Source: Clostridia bacterium
GTDB lineage: Bacteria > Bacillota > Clostridia > Christensenellales > Aristaeellaceae
Assembly (NCBI GenBank): GCA_017534885.1
Contig: JAFXVR010000038.1
Span: 103,869-167,868, forward strand
DNA: 64,000 nt
Reading direction: 5' to 3'
The translations under genes were made by a program, and so were the position numbers. The notes beneath the pieces are model-generated. The model saw only the letters and a program-made list of their open reading frames with translations, searched no databases and was not told where the DNA came from. This document shows, one piece after another, positions 29,260-37,617 of the stretch (position 1 is the stretch's first letter; each line of letters starts with the position of its first letter).

Positions 29260-31272
29260 ATGGCGTTCACACCGAGGTTCCCCGCTTTTCTGCACGGCGG
29301 CGATTACAATCCCGACCAGTGGCTGGACAGACCGGATATTTTGGCTGAGGACATCCATCTGATGCAGAAGGCCCATGTCAACTGCGTATCCTTGGGCATA
29401 TTCGCCTGGGCAAGGCTGGAGCCTGAAGAAGGCCGGTACGATTTTGGCTGGCTCGACAGCATTGTGGACGCGCTCTGGGCGGGCGGCATCCGCATTGATC
29501 TGGCCACGCCCTCCGGCGCGCGCCCAGCCTGGCTGGCTGAAGAGTACCCCGAGGTGCTGCGGGTGGACGAAAACGGCATCCGCCACCACTTCGGCGGGCG
29601 GCACAATCACTGTCCCTCCTCACCGGTCTACCGGCAGAAGGTAGCTGCCATCGACCGGGCATTAGCCGAGCGCTACGCGAAGCACCCGGCGGTGATCATG
29701 TGGCATCTGGGCAATGAGTTCAGCGGCGACTGCTACTGCCCCCTGTGCCAGCAGCGCTTCCGGGAGTGGATGAAGGAAAAGTATGGGACGCTGGACGCCC
29801 TGAACGCCCGGCAGTGGACGTCCTTCTGGAGCATGCAGTACTCGGACTGGGCGCAGGTGGAGGCCCCCTCTTCCATCGGCCAGATGAGCAACACCAGCCT
29901 GCTGGTGGACTGGCGGCGTTTTTCCACCGCCCAGTGCCGCAGCTTCATCGCCATGGAGCGCGACGCCGTGAAATCCGCCGCTCCCGATCTGCCCTGCACC
30001 GCCAACCTGATGCACCTGTTCTGGGACTACGACTACTTCTCCCTGGCGGAAGCCATCGATGTGGTCTCCTGGGACGCCTATCCGGGCTGGCACAGTGGAG
30101 ACGACCCGGCCACCGCGGCGGAGTTCGCCATGAACCACGACCTGATGCGCTCCCTGAAGCGTCAGCCCTTCCTGATGATGGAGTCCACGCCCTCCCTGGT
30201 CAACTGGCACCAGGTCAACAAGCTGAAGCGCCCCGGGGTGCATCTCCTGTCCTCCATGCAGGCGGTGGCCCACGGCTCCCAGGGCGTGATGTACTTTCAG
30301 TGGCGCAAGGGCCGGGGCGGCCCGGAGACCTTCCACGGCGCGGTGGTCGGCCATGACGGCCGGAGCGATACGCGCACCTTCCAGGATGTGACGCAGGTCG
30401 GCCGGGCCCTCGAAAAGCTGGCCTCCGTGTATGAACAGCCCGCTCAGCAATCGCCGGTGTGCCTCCTGTATGACTGGGAGAACCGCTGGGCTTTCGAGTA
30501 CGCCCAGGTCTGGCTGCGGGACAAGCGCTATATGGAAACCGTACTGGCGCATTACACGGGATTGTGGAAGCAGGGCATCGCGGTAGATCTCGCCGACATG
30601 CGCACCTGTCCCGACCTGAGCGGCTACCGGCTGGTGATCGCGCCGAAGCTCTTCATGTTCCGCTGCGGCATTGAGGAGAAGCTCCGGGACTATGTGGCCG
30701 GAGGCGGCACCCTGCTGATGACCGGCCTGACCGGCGTGGTGGACGCCGACGATCTGGCCTTCCTGGGCGACACCCCCCACGGTTTGACCGACGTGTTAGG
30801 CGTGCGCACCTTAGAGGTGGACGCCCTTTGGCCGAAGGATCGCAATGCCATCCGGCTGGCGGACGGCAGCGAGTGGCCTGTCAGCGCCCTCTGCGAGCGG
30901 ATTGCCGCTGAAGGGGCTGAAACAGTGGGCGTCTATGCGGAAGACTTCTACGCCGGCGAACCCGCCCTGACCCGCCACGCCTTCGGGAAGGGCACCGCCT
31001 GGTACCTGGCCGCCGATGCGGATCAGAACAGCCTCAACACCCTGTACCGCCGCCTGGCCCAGGAGCTGGCCCTTCCCCGTGCGCTGGACGCGGAGCTGCC
31101 CGATGGGGTTACCGCTCACCGCCGGGGCGATACAGTATTTGTGGAAAACTATACCGATCAGCCCCAAAGCCTTGGCCTCAGCGGCGCATGGGAAGACCTG
31201 CTCATCGGCAGGAAAGCGGAAGGCCCTCTGCTTCTGCCGCCCTATGGCATCGCCGCGCTGAAGCAGTCGTAA
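29260..31272 (+). CDS. Beta-galactosidase, glycoside hydrolase family 42
   Basis: 670 residues, cytoplasmic (no signal peptide). GH42 TIM barrel starting FLHGGDYNPDQW, with the acid/base Glu in WHLGNEFSGDCYCPLC near residue 154 and the nucleophile Glu in FLMMESTPSLVNWH near 309. The cysteines around GDCYCPLC match the zinc cluster of this family. Domain order: catalytic barrel to about 390, trimerisation domain to about 600, small beta domain at the end. Cleaves beta-galactosides taken up by the cell. Follows the C39-like gene by 39 bp with AGGAGGT before the start. Confidence 0.95.
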   Translation: MAFTPRFPAFLHGGDYNPDQWLDRPDILAEDIHLMQKAHVNCVSLGIFAWARLEPEEGRYDFGWLDSIVDALWAGGIRIDLATPSGARPAWLAEEYPEVLRVDENGIRHHFGGRHNHCPSSPVYRQKVAAIDRALAERYAKHPAVIMWHLGNEFSGDCYCPLCQQRFREWMKEKYGTLDALNARQWTSFWSMQYSDWAQVEAPSSIGQMSNTSLLVDWRRFSTAQCRSFIAMERDAVKSAAPDLPCTANLMHLFWDYDYFSLAEAIDVVSWDAYPGWHSGDDPATAAEFAMNHDLMRSLKRQPFLMMESTPSLVNWHQVNKLKRPGVHLLSSMQAVAHGSQGVMYFQWRKGRGGPETFHGAVVGHDGRSDTRTFQDVTQVGRALEKLASVYEQPAQQSPVCLLYDWENRWAFEYAQVWLRDKRYMETVLAHYTGLWKQGIAVDLADMRTCPDLSGYRLVIAPKLFMFRCGIEEKLRDYVAGGGTLLMTGLTGVVDADDLAFLGDTPHGLTDVLGVRTLEVDALWPKDRNAIRLADGSEWPVSALCERIAAEGAETVGVYAEDFYAGEPALTRHAFGKGTAWYLAADADQNSLNTLYRRLAQELALPRALDAELPDGVTAHRRGDTVFVENYTDQPQSLGLSGAWEDLLIGRKAEGPLLLPPYGIAALKQS

Positions 31273-31280
31273 GCACATCA

Positions 31281-31328
31281 AAAAACCGCCCTGTTCCGGA
31301 ACACTCCGGATGCTCAGGGCGGGTTTTT
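31281..31328. terminator. Bidirectional terminator between the GH42 and UDG genes
   Basis: CCGCCCTG (31286-31293) pairs with CAGGGCGG (31315-31322); A5 lies before and T5 after, so both converging genes are served. Confidence 0.9.
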
Positions 31329-31334
31329 GTATGT

Positions 31335-31910
31335 TTACCAGCACAGGCTGTCATAGAGCCCCAGCTCCTGCAGCCGGTCCCGCAGGGACTGCATGTCCTG
31401 CCAGGCCAGGGCTTTCTTGCTGGCGTCCCGCAGCAGGCCGGAGGGATGGAAGGTCTGCATATAGAAGCGCCCGTCCTTTTTGTACCACTGGCCGTGCTCC
31501 CGGGTCACCCGCACCGGCGCGCCCAGGATCGCCTGTCCCGCCGTGCCGCCCAGCAGCACAATCACCTTCGGGTCAGCCAGAGCGATCTGCCTGTGCAGGT
31601 AAGGCAGGCAAGCCTGCTGTTCCTCCGGGGCGGGCACCCGGTTGCGGGGCGGCCGACACTTGACCACATTGCAGATATAGACCCGATCCCTCGGTATGCG
31701 GATGGCGTCCAGCATCCTGGTCAGCAGCTGGCCCGCCGCGCCCACAAAGGCCAGTCCCTGCTCATCCTCGGTCTGACCGGGACCCTCTCCGATGAACATC
31801 AGCGGACTCTGCCTGTCGCCCTGCCCGGGCACCCTGTGCAGCGCGCCGGAGCCCAGGCCGCACAGTCCGCAGTCCGCAATCTCGCTCAACAGCTTCTGCC
31901 ATTCATCCAT
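31335..31910 (-). CDS. Uracil-DNA glycosylase, family 4 (4Fe-4S)
   Basis: 191 residues; removes uracil from DNA. Family 4 motifs: FIGEGPGQTEDEQGLAFVG near residue 38, NVVKCRPPRNRVP and the catalytic HPSGLLRD near the end. Four cysteines (CGLC near residue 14, CRPP..., QQAC) can ligate a 4Fe-4S cluster. It follows the small membrane-protein gene by 27 bp on the same strand. Confidence 0.95.
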   Translation of the reverse strand: MDEWQKLLSEIADCGLCGLGSGALHRVPGQGDRQSPLMFIGEGPGQTEDEQGLAFVGAAGQLLTRMLDAIRIPRDRVYICNVVKCRPPRNRVPAPEEQQACLPYLHRQIALADPKVIVLLGGTAGQAILGAPVRVTREHGQWYKKDGRFYMQTFHPSGLLRDASKKALAWQDMQSLRDRLQELGLYDSLCW

Positions 31911-31937
31911 AAGGCGCTCCTCTGCGTCAGCCGTTTC

Positions 31938-32252
31938 TTACAGCCCTGTGCCCAGGAATTCCGCTGTCTGCAGCAGATCCTGCCGCACCCACTGCACCAG
32001 GGTCAGGATCAGCGCCAGCAGGGCCAGCACCGCAATGGTGCCGCTCACCACGCCCAGAAGGTCGCCTACCCCAGCCGCCAGCCGCACCCGGTCCGCCAGC
32101 CGCTCCCGGCGTTCCTGCGGGTCATAGGCCTCAGCCCAGGCCAGCTCATCCGCCTCATCCTCAAAATCGGCGTCGTCTTCCAAATCGTCTTCCGGCAGCG
32201 GTTTCTCGAAGTACCGGGGCTGCCGCTCCTCTTCGCGCTCCTGCTCGTACAT
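31938..32252 (-). CDS. Small single-pass membrane protein with acidic N-terminus
   Basis: 104 residues. The first 45 residues are strongly acidic (Glu/Asp), then a charged Arg-rich turn and one hydrophobic helix (about 65-86, VSGTIAVLALLALILTLV). The start at 32252 is supported by GGAGG at proper spacing and by the consensus promoter upstream; the much longer frame extending to 33062 is antisense to the desulfurase gene. Family not recognised. First gene of a two-gene unit with the uracil-DNA glycosylase. Confidence 0.7.
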   Translation of the reverse strand: MYEQEREEERQPRYFEKPLPEDDLEDDADFEDEADELAWAEAYDPQERRERLADRVRLAAGVGDLLGVVSGTIAVLALLALILTLVQWVRQDLLQTAEFLGTGL

Positions 32253-32301
32253 GTTCTCCCGGCCTCCTTCCGCTGAATCGTCTCTGTATGCCGCTGAAGA
32301 C

Positions 32302-32330
32302 AGCATAAGCCTTTTCCGCCGCCTTGTCAA
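32302..32330 (-). promoter_or_regulatory. Promoter of the small membrane protein / UDG unit
   Basis: Minus strand TTGACA (32330-32325), 17-bp spacer, TATGCT (32307-32302). Its -35 box is only 2 bp from the -35 of the divergent desulfurase promoter. Confidence 0.7.
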
Positions 32331-32332
32331 GC

Positions 32333-32361
32333 TTGACGCAGGCCGCAGCCCGTGATAAAAT
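32333..32361 (+). promoter_or_regulatory. Promoter of the cysteine desulfurase gene
   Basis: TTGACG (32333-32338), 17-bp spacer, TAAAAT (32356-32361), followed by an about 80-base leader. Confidence 0.7.
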
Positions 32362-32447
32362 CGCCATGTATGATCATATTGATGGCTGATTCCGGCCCGA
32401 TGCCCGTTTCTGTGGATCACCCGGCCTGAATCACGCACGGAGGCCCG

Positions 32448-33605
32448 ATGATGGGAATCTATCTGGACAATGCCGCCACAACCCGTCCTTCCGCCCATGT
32501 GCTGGAGGTGATGCGGGACGCTTCTCTCAATTGCTGGGGCAATCCTTCCAGCATTCACGCTGAGGGTCGGGCCGCCCGCAAATGTGTCGAGAAGGCAAGG
32601 CGGCAGACGGCGGAGGCACTCCATGCCGGTGAGGCGCGGGAAATCTGCTTCACCTCCGGCGGCACCGAGGCGGACAACTGGGCTCTGCGGGGCGTGGCCC
32701 ATGCCCTGCGCGGACAGGGGCGGCATCTGATCACCACCCAGGTGGAGCATCACGCGGTACTGCACACCGCTGAAATGCTGGCCGCCGAAGGCTTCCGGGT
32801 GACTTACCTCCCGGTGGACGCGGAGGGCCGGGTCTCCCCCGCCGATGTGGCCGCCGCCATCGAGCCGGACACCATCCTGATCTCCGTGATGGCCGCCAAC
32901 AATGAGCTGGGTACCCTTCAGCCCATCGGGGAAATCGGCGAGATCGCCCACAGCCAGGGCGTTCTCTTTCATACTGACGCGGTGCAGGCCGTCGGCGCGG
33001 TGCTGCTCAGCCTGTCCGAGCTGCCGGTGGATCTGCTGAGCCTCAGCGCCCATAAGCTGCACGGGCCCAAGGGCATCGGCGCGCTGTACATCCGCAGGGG
33101 CACCCGCATCGACGGTCTTCTCAAAGGCGGTCAGCAGGAGCGCTCCCTGCGCCCCGGCACCGAGGCGGTAGCCGCCATCGCGGGGCTGGGAGCCGCCATC
33201 ACCGACGCAGTCGAAACCCTGCCCGAACGCACTGCCCGCATCGCCGCCCTGCGGGATGAGCTCTGGGAGCGTCTGCGGGACATTCCGGGCATCCGCCGCA
33301 ATTCCCCGGAGAGGGATGTGCTTCCGGGCCTGCTGAATGTCTGCCTCCCCGGCTGCGAGGGGGAAGCCCTCCTGCTCCGTCTGGATCTGGAGGACATCTC
33401 AGCCTCCAGCGGCTCAGCCTGCACCACCGGCGCTCCGGAACCCAGCCATGTGCTCCGGGCCATCGGCCTGGACGAGGAGGCCGTCCGCTCCTCCATCCGT
33501 TTTTCCATCGGCGATGAAAACACAGCGGAGGACATCGCCATAGCCGCTGAGGCCATCCGCCGGATCTCCGCTGATCTCCGCCGTCTGAGGGGCTGGAAGG
33601 GCTGA
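32448..33605 (+). CDS. Cysteine desulfurase (NifS/IscS type)
   Basis: 385 residues, PLP enzyme that takes sulfur from cysteine for Fe-S clusters or thio-modified tRNA. YLDNAATTRPS at the N-terminus, TSGGTEADNWAL and HHAVLHT in the cofactor domain, the Schiff-base Lys in SAHKLHGPKG near residue 205, and the catalytic persulfide Cys in SASSGSACTTGAPEPS near 327, the short loop of the NifS/IscS class. Two adjacent ATG codons (32448, 32451) share a GGAGG site; the second has slightly better spacing. No iscU, iscR or mnmA is beside it, so the acceptor is unknown. Divergent from the small membrane-protein gene. Confidence 0.95.
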   Translation: MMGIYLDNAATTRPSAHVLEVMRDASLNCWGNPSSIHAEGRAARKCVEKARRQTAEALHAGEAREICFTSGGTEADNWALRGVAHALRGQGRHLITTQVEHHAVLHTAEMLAAEGFRVTYLPVDAEGRVSPADVAAAIEPDTILISVMAANNELGTLQPIGEIGEIAHSQGVLFHTDAVQAVGAVLLSLSELPVDLLSLSAHKLHGPKGIGALYIRRGTRIDGLLKGGQQERSLRPGTEAVAAIAGLGAAITDAVETLPERTARIAALRDELWERLRDIPGIRRNSPERDVLPGLLNVCLPGCEGEALLLRLDLEDISASSGSACTTGAPEPSHVLRAIGLDEEAVRSSIRFSIGDENTAEDIAIAAEAIRRISADLRRLRGWKG

Positions 33606-33693
33606 GCATCCGCCGCGCAGCATGCCCCATATATTATGAAAGGACAGGCTCTGCCGCTGACCCGTCTCTGCCGTCAGCCGCCTGCTGTGTAAT

Positions 33694-34560
33694 ATGATTG
33701 TTGAAGCGCGGGCCAAGATCAATTGGACGCTGGAGATCAAAGGCGTCCGGCCGGACGGCTACCACCTGCTGGACATGCTGATGCAGCCCGTTACCCTCAG
33801 CGATGAGCTGACCCTGATCCCCGCCGAGGGCATCAGCCTCCGCTGTGAGAGCGGCCCGGGCATCCCCTGCGACCGGCGGAATCTGGCCTGGCGGGCCGCG
33901 GAAGCCCTGCGGCGGGAAACAGGCTGCGGCCTGGGCGTGGACATCCTGCTCAGGAAGCGCATCCCCTCGGGCGCCGGCCTGGGCGGCGGGAGCGCGGACG
34001 CGGCGGCGGTGCTCCTCGGGCTGAATCGACTCTGGCATCTGGGCCTGACCCGGGAGCGGCTGGAGTCCATCGGCCTGACCTTGGGCGCGGATGTGCCCTT
34101 CTGCGTCCGGGGTGGACTGACCCGGGTGGAGGGCATCGGAGAAAAACTGGAGTCCCTGGGTCAGGTGCCGCCCCTTCATCTGGTGATCCTACAGCCCTGC
34201 GAGGGGCTATCCACCGCGGAAATCTACGCGGGCTGGCATCAGCTGGAAGACTGCCCGCCCGTGCATCATCAGCGGACGCTTGAGGCTTTGCGCCATGGCA
34301 GCCCCAGCGATCTGCCTCCCAGTCCGGGCAATCACCTGGAAACCGTGTCCCTGCAGCGGCAGCCAGCCATCGGAGAAGCCCTGAAGCAGCTCTTTGATCT
34401 CGGGGCTCCATGCGCCCAGATGTCCGGCAGCGGCTCCGCCGTGTTCGGCGTCTTCCCGGACGCAGAGAAGGCGGACGCGGCAGCCGGAGTCCTGCGCAGC
34501 CGCTATGACAGGATGTACCGCTGCGAAACAGCCGACCAGTCCATCCTGTTCACCCGCTGA
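33694..34560 (+). CDS. ispE: 4-diphosphocytidyl-2-C-methyl-D-erythritol kinase
   Basis: 288 residues; GHMP kinase of the non-mevalonate isoprenoid pathway. N-terminal substrate motif ARAKINWTLEIKGVRPDGYHLLD, the ATP loop IPSGAGLGGGSADAAAVLLGLN near residue 92 and the C-terminal MSGSGSAVFGVF. Normal length. Ends 13 bp before the macro-domain gene, so probably co-transcribed. Confidence 0.97.
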   Translation: MIVEARAKINWTLEIKGVRPDGYHLLDMLMQPVTLSDELTLIPAEGISLRCESGPGIPCDRRNLAWRAAEALRRETGCGLGVDILLRKRIPSGAGLGGGSADAAAVLLGLNRLWHLGLTRERLESIGLTLGADVPFCVRGGLTRVEGIGEKLESLGQVPPLHLVILQPCEGLSTAEIYAGWHQLEDCPPVHHQRTLEALRHGSPSDLPPSPGNHLETVSLQRQPAIGEALKQLFDLGAPCAQMSGSGSAVFGVFPDAEKADAAAGVLRSRYDRMYRCETADQSILFTR

Positions 34561-34573
34561 AAGGAGGAGCCAC

Positions 34574-35758
34574 ATGCCTTTTCAGCTGATCCGCGGTGAC
34601 CTGCTTGACACGAAAGCGGAAGTCATCGTCAACGCGGCTAACGAGGAGCTGCGCTGCTTTTCCCATACGGCCAGCGAAGGCGGCGTCTGCGGCGCAATAT
34701 TCCACAAAGCCGGTTTTGATGCGCTGACCGCAGCCTGCCGGAAGCTGGCTCCCTGCCCCACCGGACAGGCGGTGGCCACCCCCGGCTTTGCCCTGCGCAG
34801 CAAATATATCATCCACGCCGTCGGCCCTGTCTGGCGGGACGGCCGCAGCGGTGAGGAGGACATGTTAGCCTCAGCCTACCGCGCCGCGCTGAGGCTTTGC
34901 CGGCAGCTCGAAGCCCAGTCCATCGCCTTTCCGCTGATTTCCTCCGGCCTGTTCAACTGCCCCCAGCAGACCGCCCTGCGCGTTGCGATTCACACCATTC
35001 TCGACTTTCTGGACAAAGAAGACCCGGACGGCAGCCTGCATGTGGAGCTGGTGCTGCGCGGCGCCAACGTCAGTGTTTCCGACAGCCGCCTCCGTCGGAT
35101 GGTGCTGGAAGGCCTGCCCTGGGGCGCGGCCAGCCGCAGCTACGAGCGGCTTTCTTCCGGAACCACCCACAGCGCCATCTCGAATATCCCGCAGCATGCG
35201 CTGGATCAAGCGCTGTTCTCCTCATCCGCTCATGAGTCAATGCCGCTTCCGCCCGCCGATGCGATGCCCGCTGAGGCGATGCCCTCCGAAGCCCAGCGTC
35301 CCAGGCCCATGAAAGCCCCGATGGCTGCAGCGGAACCTGTCGCGGAGAAGGCCGCCATCAGGGCGGGCGAGGGATTTCTGGACCGCATCAGAGCCAAAGC
35401 CCGCGAGGCGGTCAGGCATCAGGAGACCTTCTCCGATCAGCTGCTGCGCCTGATCGACGAAACCGGCGAGACCGACGCCGCCGTCTACAAGCGCGCCAAT
35501 GTGGATCGCCGTGTCTTTTCCAAGATCCGTTCAGACCGCGCCTACCGGCCTTCCAAGGGCACCGCTTTAGCCTTCTGTCTGGCTCTGCGGCTGAAGCCCG
35601 GCGCGGCGGACGCGCTCCTATCCGCGGCTGGACTCGCCTTCTCCTCCGCCGATCTCCGGGATCAGGTCGTCCGCAGCTGTCTGGAAGCGAAGGTGTTTGA
35701 TGTCTTCGACGTCAACAGCATCCTCTTTGATCTCGATCTCCCGGGCCTGGGGCTGTAA
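34574..35758 (+). CDS. Macro-domain protein with a conserved C-terminal domain
   Basis: 394 residues; the start at 34574 follows AAGGAGGAG. Residues 1-about 165 form a macro domain that binds or hydrolyses ADP-ribose derivatives: GDLLDTKAEVIVNAAN, GGVCGAIFHKAG and FPLISSGLFNCP (the phosphate and ribose loops). A variable Pro/Ala/Met-rich linker (about 215-275) leads to an about 110-residue C-terminal domain (FSDQLLRLIDETGETDAAVYKRANVDRRVFSKIR and onward), a helix-turn-helix-like fold seen appended to macro domains in Firmicutes. The C-terminal part has YKRAN-x-DR and FSKIRS, suggestive of an XRE-like DNA- or RNA-contacting helix pair. Exact target unknown. Confidence 0.88.
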   Translation: MPFQLIRGDLLDTKAEVIVNAANEELRCFSHTASEGGVCGAIFHKAGFDALTAACRKLAPCPTGQAVATPGFALRSKYIIHAVGPVWRDGRSGEEDMLASAYRAALRLCRQLEAQSIAFPLISSGLFNCPQQTALRVAIHTILDFLDKEDPDGSLHVELVLRGANVSVSDSRLRRMVLEGLPWGAASRSYERLSSGTTHSAISNIPQHALDQALFSSSAHESMPLPPADAMPAEAMPSEAQRPRPMKAPMAAAEPVAEKAAIRAGEGFLDRIRAKAREAVRHQETFSDQLLRLIDETGETDAAVYKRANVDRRVFSKIRSDRAYRPSKGTALAFCLALRLKPGAADALLSAAGLAFSSADLRDQVVRSCLEAKVFDVFDVNSILFDLDLPGLGL

Positions 35759-35768
35759 AAACGTATTC

Positions 35769-35804
35769 AGGGGGAGGAAACCCAAACGGCTCCTCCCCCT
35801 TTTT
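35769..35804 (+). terminator. Terminator of the ispE/macro-domain unit
   Basis: Perfect 10-bp stem AGGGGGAGGA (35769-35778) with TCCTCCCCCT (35791-35800), followed by TTTTG. Confidence 0.93.
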
Positions 35805-35819
35805 GCGCTTCAGCAAAAA

Positions 35820-35847
35820 GAAAAACTCCTTCCTGGACGAAAGGAGT
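35820..35847 (-). terminator. Terminator of rpsT
   Basis: Minus strand ACTCCTT (35847-35841) pairs with AAGGAGT (35831-35825), followed by TTTTTC. It lies 17 bp past the rpsT stop. Confidence 0.85.
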
Positions 35848-35863
35848 CATCAGCCTGTACGGA

Positions 35864-36133
35864 TCAGACCGCGGCCTTGGCCAGTCTCTTGGCCAGACGA
35901 GCCTTCTTGCGGTTGGCTGCATTCTTGTGCACAACACCCTTGATAACAGCCTTGTCGATCGCGGAGGCTGTAGCGCTCAGCTGCGCAGCGGCATTGGCGG
36001 GATCAGCGGCCACGGCGGCTTCAAACTTTTTCACAGATGTGTGGACAGTGCTCTTCACGATGCGGTTGCGAAGATTCTTCTTTTCGCTGACCTTCACGCG
36101 CTTTTTGGCAGACTTGATATTCGGCAACTTCAT
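35864..36133 (-). CDS. rpsT: 30S ribosomal protein S20
   Basis: 89 residues, all-helical, strongly basic; binds 16S rRNA. The N-terminus PNIKSAKKRVKVSEKKNLRNR is diagnostic, as is the tail NAANRKKARLAKRLAKA. It is preceded by MKL instead of a plain M; AAGGAGGTGA fixes the ATG at 36133. Monocistronic, with its own promoter and terminator, and oriented against ispE and ftsK neighbours. Confidence 0.98.
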   Translation of the reverse strand: MKLPNIKSAKKRVKVSEKKNLRNRIVKSTVHTSVKKFEAAVAADPANAAAQLSATASAIDKAVIKGVVHKNAANRKKARLAKRLAKAAV

Positions 36134-36174
36134 TCACCTCCTTGCGGTCGATGCCTTTCGGGACATCGCAAGAT

Positions 36175-36203
36175 ATATTATCATAGCCGCGAAGAAAATG
36201 CAA
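36175..36203 (-). promoter_or_regulatory. Promoter of rpsT
   Basis: Minus strand TTGCAT (36203-36198), 17-bp spacer, TAATAT (36180-36175), 42 bp before the start codon. Confidence 0.7.
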
Positions 36204-36393
36204 GCGCTTTTTCTGTATTTTCCGCCTTTTTTCTGGCGCCTCCGCGGGATGTTTTTCCGCGTTTCAGCCGTTCATTGAGGTGTACCCGGCCTGTATCCGG
36301 GCTGCAATCGTCTCACGCGATGCCTGAAACAGCGCTGAAAACGACCTGTATATTTCAAATATATTGCAAATATTACAAAATTATTTCATTCGC

Positions 36394-36422
36394 TTGAAAT
36401 TTGTCCTGGATTGGCGTATAAT
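36394..36422 (+). promoter_or_regulatory. Promoter of the DUF3298-like secreted protein gene
   Basis: TTGAAA (36394-36399), 17-bp spacer, perfect TATAAT (36417-36422), directly followed by an AAGGAGG ribosome binding site. Confidence 0.85.
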
Positions 36423-36442
36423 GGACAAGGAGGATTCTGCCT

Positions 36443-37588
36443 ATGAAACGCTTCTGCCTGATGCTGCTGACGCTGACGATCCTGTGCGCTTCCTCCTTCG
36501 GTGAGGACATTGCCCTGACAGACCGCGGCCTGGACTTAGGCGCGAACAGCGTCCACTGGCCGGAGCTCACCGGACTGGAGGATGAGGCGCTTCAGGAACA
36601 GATCAACCTGGCGCTGCGAGCCGCCGCCGGCGCGGAGGAACTCACTGCCCGCATGGGACTGCTCTTCTCCTCCCCCACTGCGCTGAAGGCTGAATGGCAG
36701 GGTCAGGTGACCGGCGGCATCCTCAGCGTTGTGACGCACGCCGAAGGTCCCCTGCGCACCAACCGCGCAGAGGAGCGCTGGGGCACCGCCCTCATCGACC
36801 TCACCAGCGGCAAAGCCCTTCCCCTGAGCGCCTTCCTGGCGGATCAGGACGAAGCTGTATCGCTTCTGGAGGAGCGGCTGGAGGAAAGCGCGGTCTCGGA
36901 TCTGAGCGCCCACCAGAACGCCTCGGCTGTCACGCCGCTGCCGGAGACCTTTGCCGCTGACCGCTGGGGGCTGACCTTCTTCTACTCCGCTGACCAGCTC
37001 AGCACCCTGTCCGGAAAAGCCGGAACGCTTCGGGTATACTGGTATGAGATAGAAGACTTGCTGGCGCTGGATGAAAACAGTCCCGCCGCCCGGCTGGGCG
37101 CAAAAGAGGCCCTGTCGCTGACGTTGGACAGCTGGCAGGCCCTGCTGAAGGACGGCGCGTCCGGCTCCCTGCCACTCTGGCCCGTCGCCGTGGGCGATCC
37201 CCTGCCAGAGGCCATCCGCGAAGGCGGCGGCCTCCTGTCCGACCCTGACCTGTATATGAACGGCCGCCTGATTGAACTGCAGGATGACCGTTTCCGGGGC
37301 ACGCTGCTACTGACCGACGCTCTGAACGACGACATCGGCGAAAGCACCCTGGTGCAGGGCCTGCGTTCCAGCCGCTTCGGCCTGTACGGCCTGCATCCGG
37401 GGCTTTCCCGGGAGGAGGTGCTCGCGGTAACCGGCGCGCCGGAGGCCACCGTCACCCTGGGCAGCGACCTGGCCGCGGCCCTTCGTCTGCCGTCCGGCAC
37501 CAGCGATTATTACCCCTGCGCCCCCTGCAGACTCTGCCTGCATTACGACGAAAACGGCCTGCTGGCGGCGCTGGCCCTGACTGAATAG
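36443..37588 (+). CDS. Secreted protein with DUF3298/RsiV-like domain
   Basis: 381 residues with a signal peptide (MKRFCLMLLTLTILCASSFG). The first half (about 25-205) resembles the DUF4163/DUF3298 arrangement seen in RsiV-type extracellular domains: WPELTGLEDEALQEQIN, TALIDLTSGKALPLSAFL, GLTFFYSADQLS and VYWYEIEDLL. The second half (about 210-381) ends in a segment with GLHPGLSREEVLAVTGAPE, similar in spacing to BamE/SmpA-like folds, and two close cysteines (CAPCRLC). No anti-sigma helix or sigma gene is adjacent. Precedes ftsK by 29 bp. Confidence 0.7.
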   Translation: MKRFCLMLLTLTILCASSFGEDIALTDRGLDLGANSVHWPELTGLEDEALQEQINLALRAAAGAEELTARMGLLFSSPTALKAEWQGQVTGGILSVVTHAEGPLRTNRAEERWGTALIDLTSGKALPLSAFLADQDEAVSLLEERLEESAVSDLSAHQNASAVTPLPETFAADRWGLTFFYSADQLSTLSGKAGTLRVYWYEIEDLLALDENSPAARLGAKEALSLTLDSWQALLKDGASGSLPLWPVAVGDPLPEAIREGGGLLSDPDLYMNGRLIELQDDRFRGTLLLTDALNDDIGESTLVQGLRSSRFGLYGLHPGLSREEVLAVTGAPEATVTLGSDLAAALRLPSGTSDYYPCAPCRLCLHYDENGLLAALALTE

Positions 37589-37617
37589 ATACTTTCCCGC
37601 CCTGTAAGGAGGAAACC

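Larger units (their letters stand above)
36134..36442. other. Divergent intergenic region rpsT / secreted protein
   Basis: 309 bp without a gene. Holds the rpsT promoter (36175-36203) and the promoter of the following gene (36394-36422). The stretch 36325-36400 is notably AT-rich; no RNA gene was recognised. Confidence 0.6.

Noticed and set aside
32253..33062. N-terminal extension of the small membrane protein to 374 residues
   Set aside because: The extension is antisense to the cysteine desulfurase and crosses its own promoter; the ATG at 32252 has a good ribosome binding site.
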